A stretch of DNA of 64,000 nt from Bordetella sp. LUAb4 (lineage in GTDB: Bacteria > Pseudomonadota > Gammaproteobacteria > Burkholderiales > Burkholderiaceae_B): NCBI RefSeq assembly GCF_021325795.1, contig NZ_JAHPZX010000002.1, positions 620,001 to 684,000 on the forward strand. The letters run 5' to 3'. The notes below the pieces were generated by a model that was given only the letters and a program-made list of their open reading frames with translations, did not search any database and was not told the DNA's origin. The position numbers and the translations under genes were made by a program. Of the stretch, positions 62,919-64,000 are shown piece by piece. How positions within the stretch are numbered: the stretch's first letter is position 1; every line of letters begins with the position of its first letter.

Positions 62919-64000
62919 TCAATACCCTGTCATTTCAAGGTACCCCGTGCCTCCCGGTGACAGGCGCACCGGGCCTTCCCAGTAAGGGAAGGAGGTTCCC
63001 ATCCACGCCTTGGGCTGCAAGGCATCGGCCGTGACATCCACATCGCCGCCCGTCGTGCCGGCGATGCGCACGCGCCAGCGGGTGGGAAGTTTGCGCCCGT
63101 CATCCAGTTGGGTCCATGTCATGGGATCGAGCTGGATCTGGTCGCCACGCAACGCCGTCGAGTGGCCGTCCGGGCCTATCCACGTGCCCGCGCGGTAAGG
63201 CGTACCCTTGGCCTGGCGTACCTGGAACAGCATTACCTTGGCACCCGAGGCCAAGTGCAGCGAAAACCAATCCCAGCCGCGCTGATCGGCGGACAGCGGC
63301 TGGCTGCTCCACTCGCGATCCAGCCAGGCCGTGCCCTGTACGTGATGGACCTTGCCCGCGCGTTCGATGTCACCGCTGACGCGATAGAAGGGTTGGCTGT
63401 AGTAATACGACGCCTGCCCCTGCCCCGATTTCTCGCTGTAGCCAGCATCACCATGCAGCACCAGCGGCCCATCGGCCTCGAGCGCCAGCCGATAGCGAAA
63501 ATCCTTGCCGTTCGCCTGCATCGTCAGATGATCGATGTCGGGCCCCTGCAACGACCAATCGTCGATCCAGGCACTGAACGCCGGAGACTGGCCACCCGAT
63601 AGCGATTGATCCCGAGTAGCCAACGCGGCCCGGCTTTGGCTTTGGCCGTCATCCGATGCCTGCCGGGCAGGTAGTACGCGGATATGGACGCCGGCCTGTC
63701 CAATGCCACCGCGTGCGAATTTTTCCGCGAATTGATGCGAGGTCGCGTCGGTCAGCGCCGCGTGGGCCATCCATACGTTCGGACTTTCCCACCCAGCCTG
63801 TTCGGGACCGGGACGCAGGGCTGAACGGAACAGCGTCCATTGGGCGCCCCAATCCCTGCCCTCCTCGTCCTTCATGTCCGCCGTCACGTACCACCATTCG
63901 ATGCGATAGCCGTCATGGGGACCGTGGTCCTGCGGAAAAACCAGCGGCCGGCCGCGCGTCACGCGCGCGTAGTCATCCGCGTCGCGCCCAAGGCCCGCAA
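62919..64000 (-). CDS. AttH/lipocalin-like protein, 5' end outside window
   Basis: At least 360 residues, cut by the right edge: the frame remains open past 63962 (GRDADDYARVTRGRPLVFPQ). The AttH/CrtC-like double-lipocalin fold is marked by DGYRIEWWYVTA, GAQWTLFRSALRP, VWMAHAALTD, DREWSSQPLSADQRGWDWFS and the closing YWEGPVRLSPGGTGYLEMTG. These secreted or periplasmic proteins usually follow an ABC permease gene of the FtsX/LolE type, which would be expected just beyond the edge. Ligand unknown. A GTG at 63962 exists, but homologues begin further upstream. Confidence 0.85.
   Translation of the reverse strand, partial: AGLGRDADDYARVTRGRPLVFPQDHGPHDGYRIEWWYVTADMKDEEGRDWGAQWTLFRSALRPGPEQAGWESPNVWMAHAALTDATSHQFAEKFARGGIGQAGVHIRVLPARQASDDGQSQSRAALATRDQSLSGGQSPAFSAWIDDWSLQGPDIDHLTMQANGKDFRYRLALEADGPLVLHGDAGYSEKSGQGQASYYYSQPFYRVSGDIERAGKVHHVQGTAWLDREWSSQPLSADQRGWDWFSLHLASGAKVMLFQVRQAKGTPYRAGTWIGPDGHSTALRGDQIQLDPMTWTQLDDGRKLPTRWRVRIAGTTGGDVDVTADALQPKAWMGTSFPYWEGPVRLSPGGTGYLEMTGY

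Overview
The window looks like a chromosomal segment of a betaproteobacterium of the Alcaligenaceae (Bordetella/Achromobacter type). This is inferred from the high GC content, the leuC-leuD-leuB-asd-fimV-truA order, recA-recX, sucC-sucD, the hemD-hemX-hemY-ppa block, metE/metR, a BPSS1780-type membrane protein and the families seen. No species can be assigned from the sequence alone. No rRNA, tRNA, CRISPR array, integrase or complete insertion sequence was recognised.

Layout. Positions 1-4460 are accessory: lower GC, sparse small ORFs, a broken gene that may be a decayed HUH (Rep-type) endonuclease, a structured RNA/terminator element, and a two-gene operon (3300-4459) coding a TPR-like protein and a HEPN-domain protein. 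This abuts the 3' end of truA, where Burkholderiales usually carry trpF-trpB-trpA. Positions 4464-13613 hold, on the minus strand, truA, fimV, asd, leuB, leuD, leuC and aroC (RNA modification, pole/pilus organisation, Asp-family and leucine biosynthesis, chorismate). Positions 14181-19596 form a signalling cluster: an intact diguanylate cyclase, a degenerate GGDEF-EAL membrane protein, a histidine kinase and a convergent OmpR-type regulator. Positions 19865-26778 hold housekeeping and conserved genes: selO, a DUF2069 protein, yihY, a CBS protein, dusA, thrB and a BPSS1780-type protein.

Positions 26626-36477 are a compact ten-gene tad/Flp pilus operon on the minus strand: pilin, TadG-like, pseudopilin, periplasmic protein, CpaB, CpaC, FHA-CpaF fusion, TadB, TadC and DUF192. 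It has no TadZ/CpaE and no prepilin peptidase in the window. Then come a YdeP-type molybdoenzyme with a divergent MocR regulator and a small winged-helix protein, an entericidin, ppa, hemY-hemX-hemD, two terC genes with a 40-residue pilin-like ORF, and the DUF2889-sucC-sucD operon. The right end holds metE/metR with a perfect MetR box, recA-recX with a near-LexA site, a TctDE-like two-component pair, an MHS-type transporter, a small membrane protein, rdgC, and the start of an AttH/lipocalin-like gene cut by the window edge.

A feature that runs through the window is a set of unrelated short tandem repeats (6-24 bp, 2-6 copies). They sit either just after stop codons or in frame inside low-complexity parts of proteins. 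Start codons were re-chosen where an upstream extension had no ribosome binding site or did not fit the family length. All functional calls come from reading motifs by eye, without database searches.
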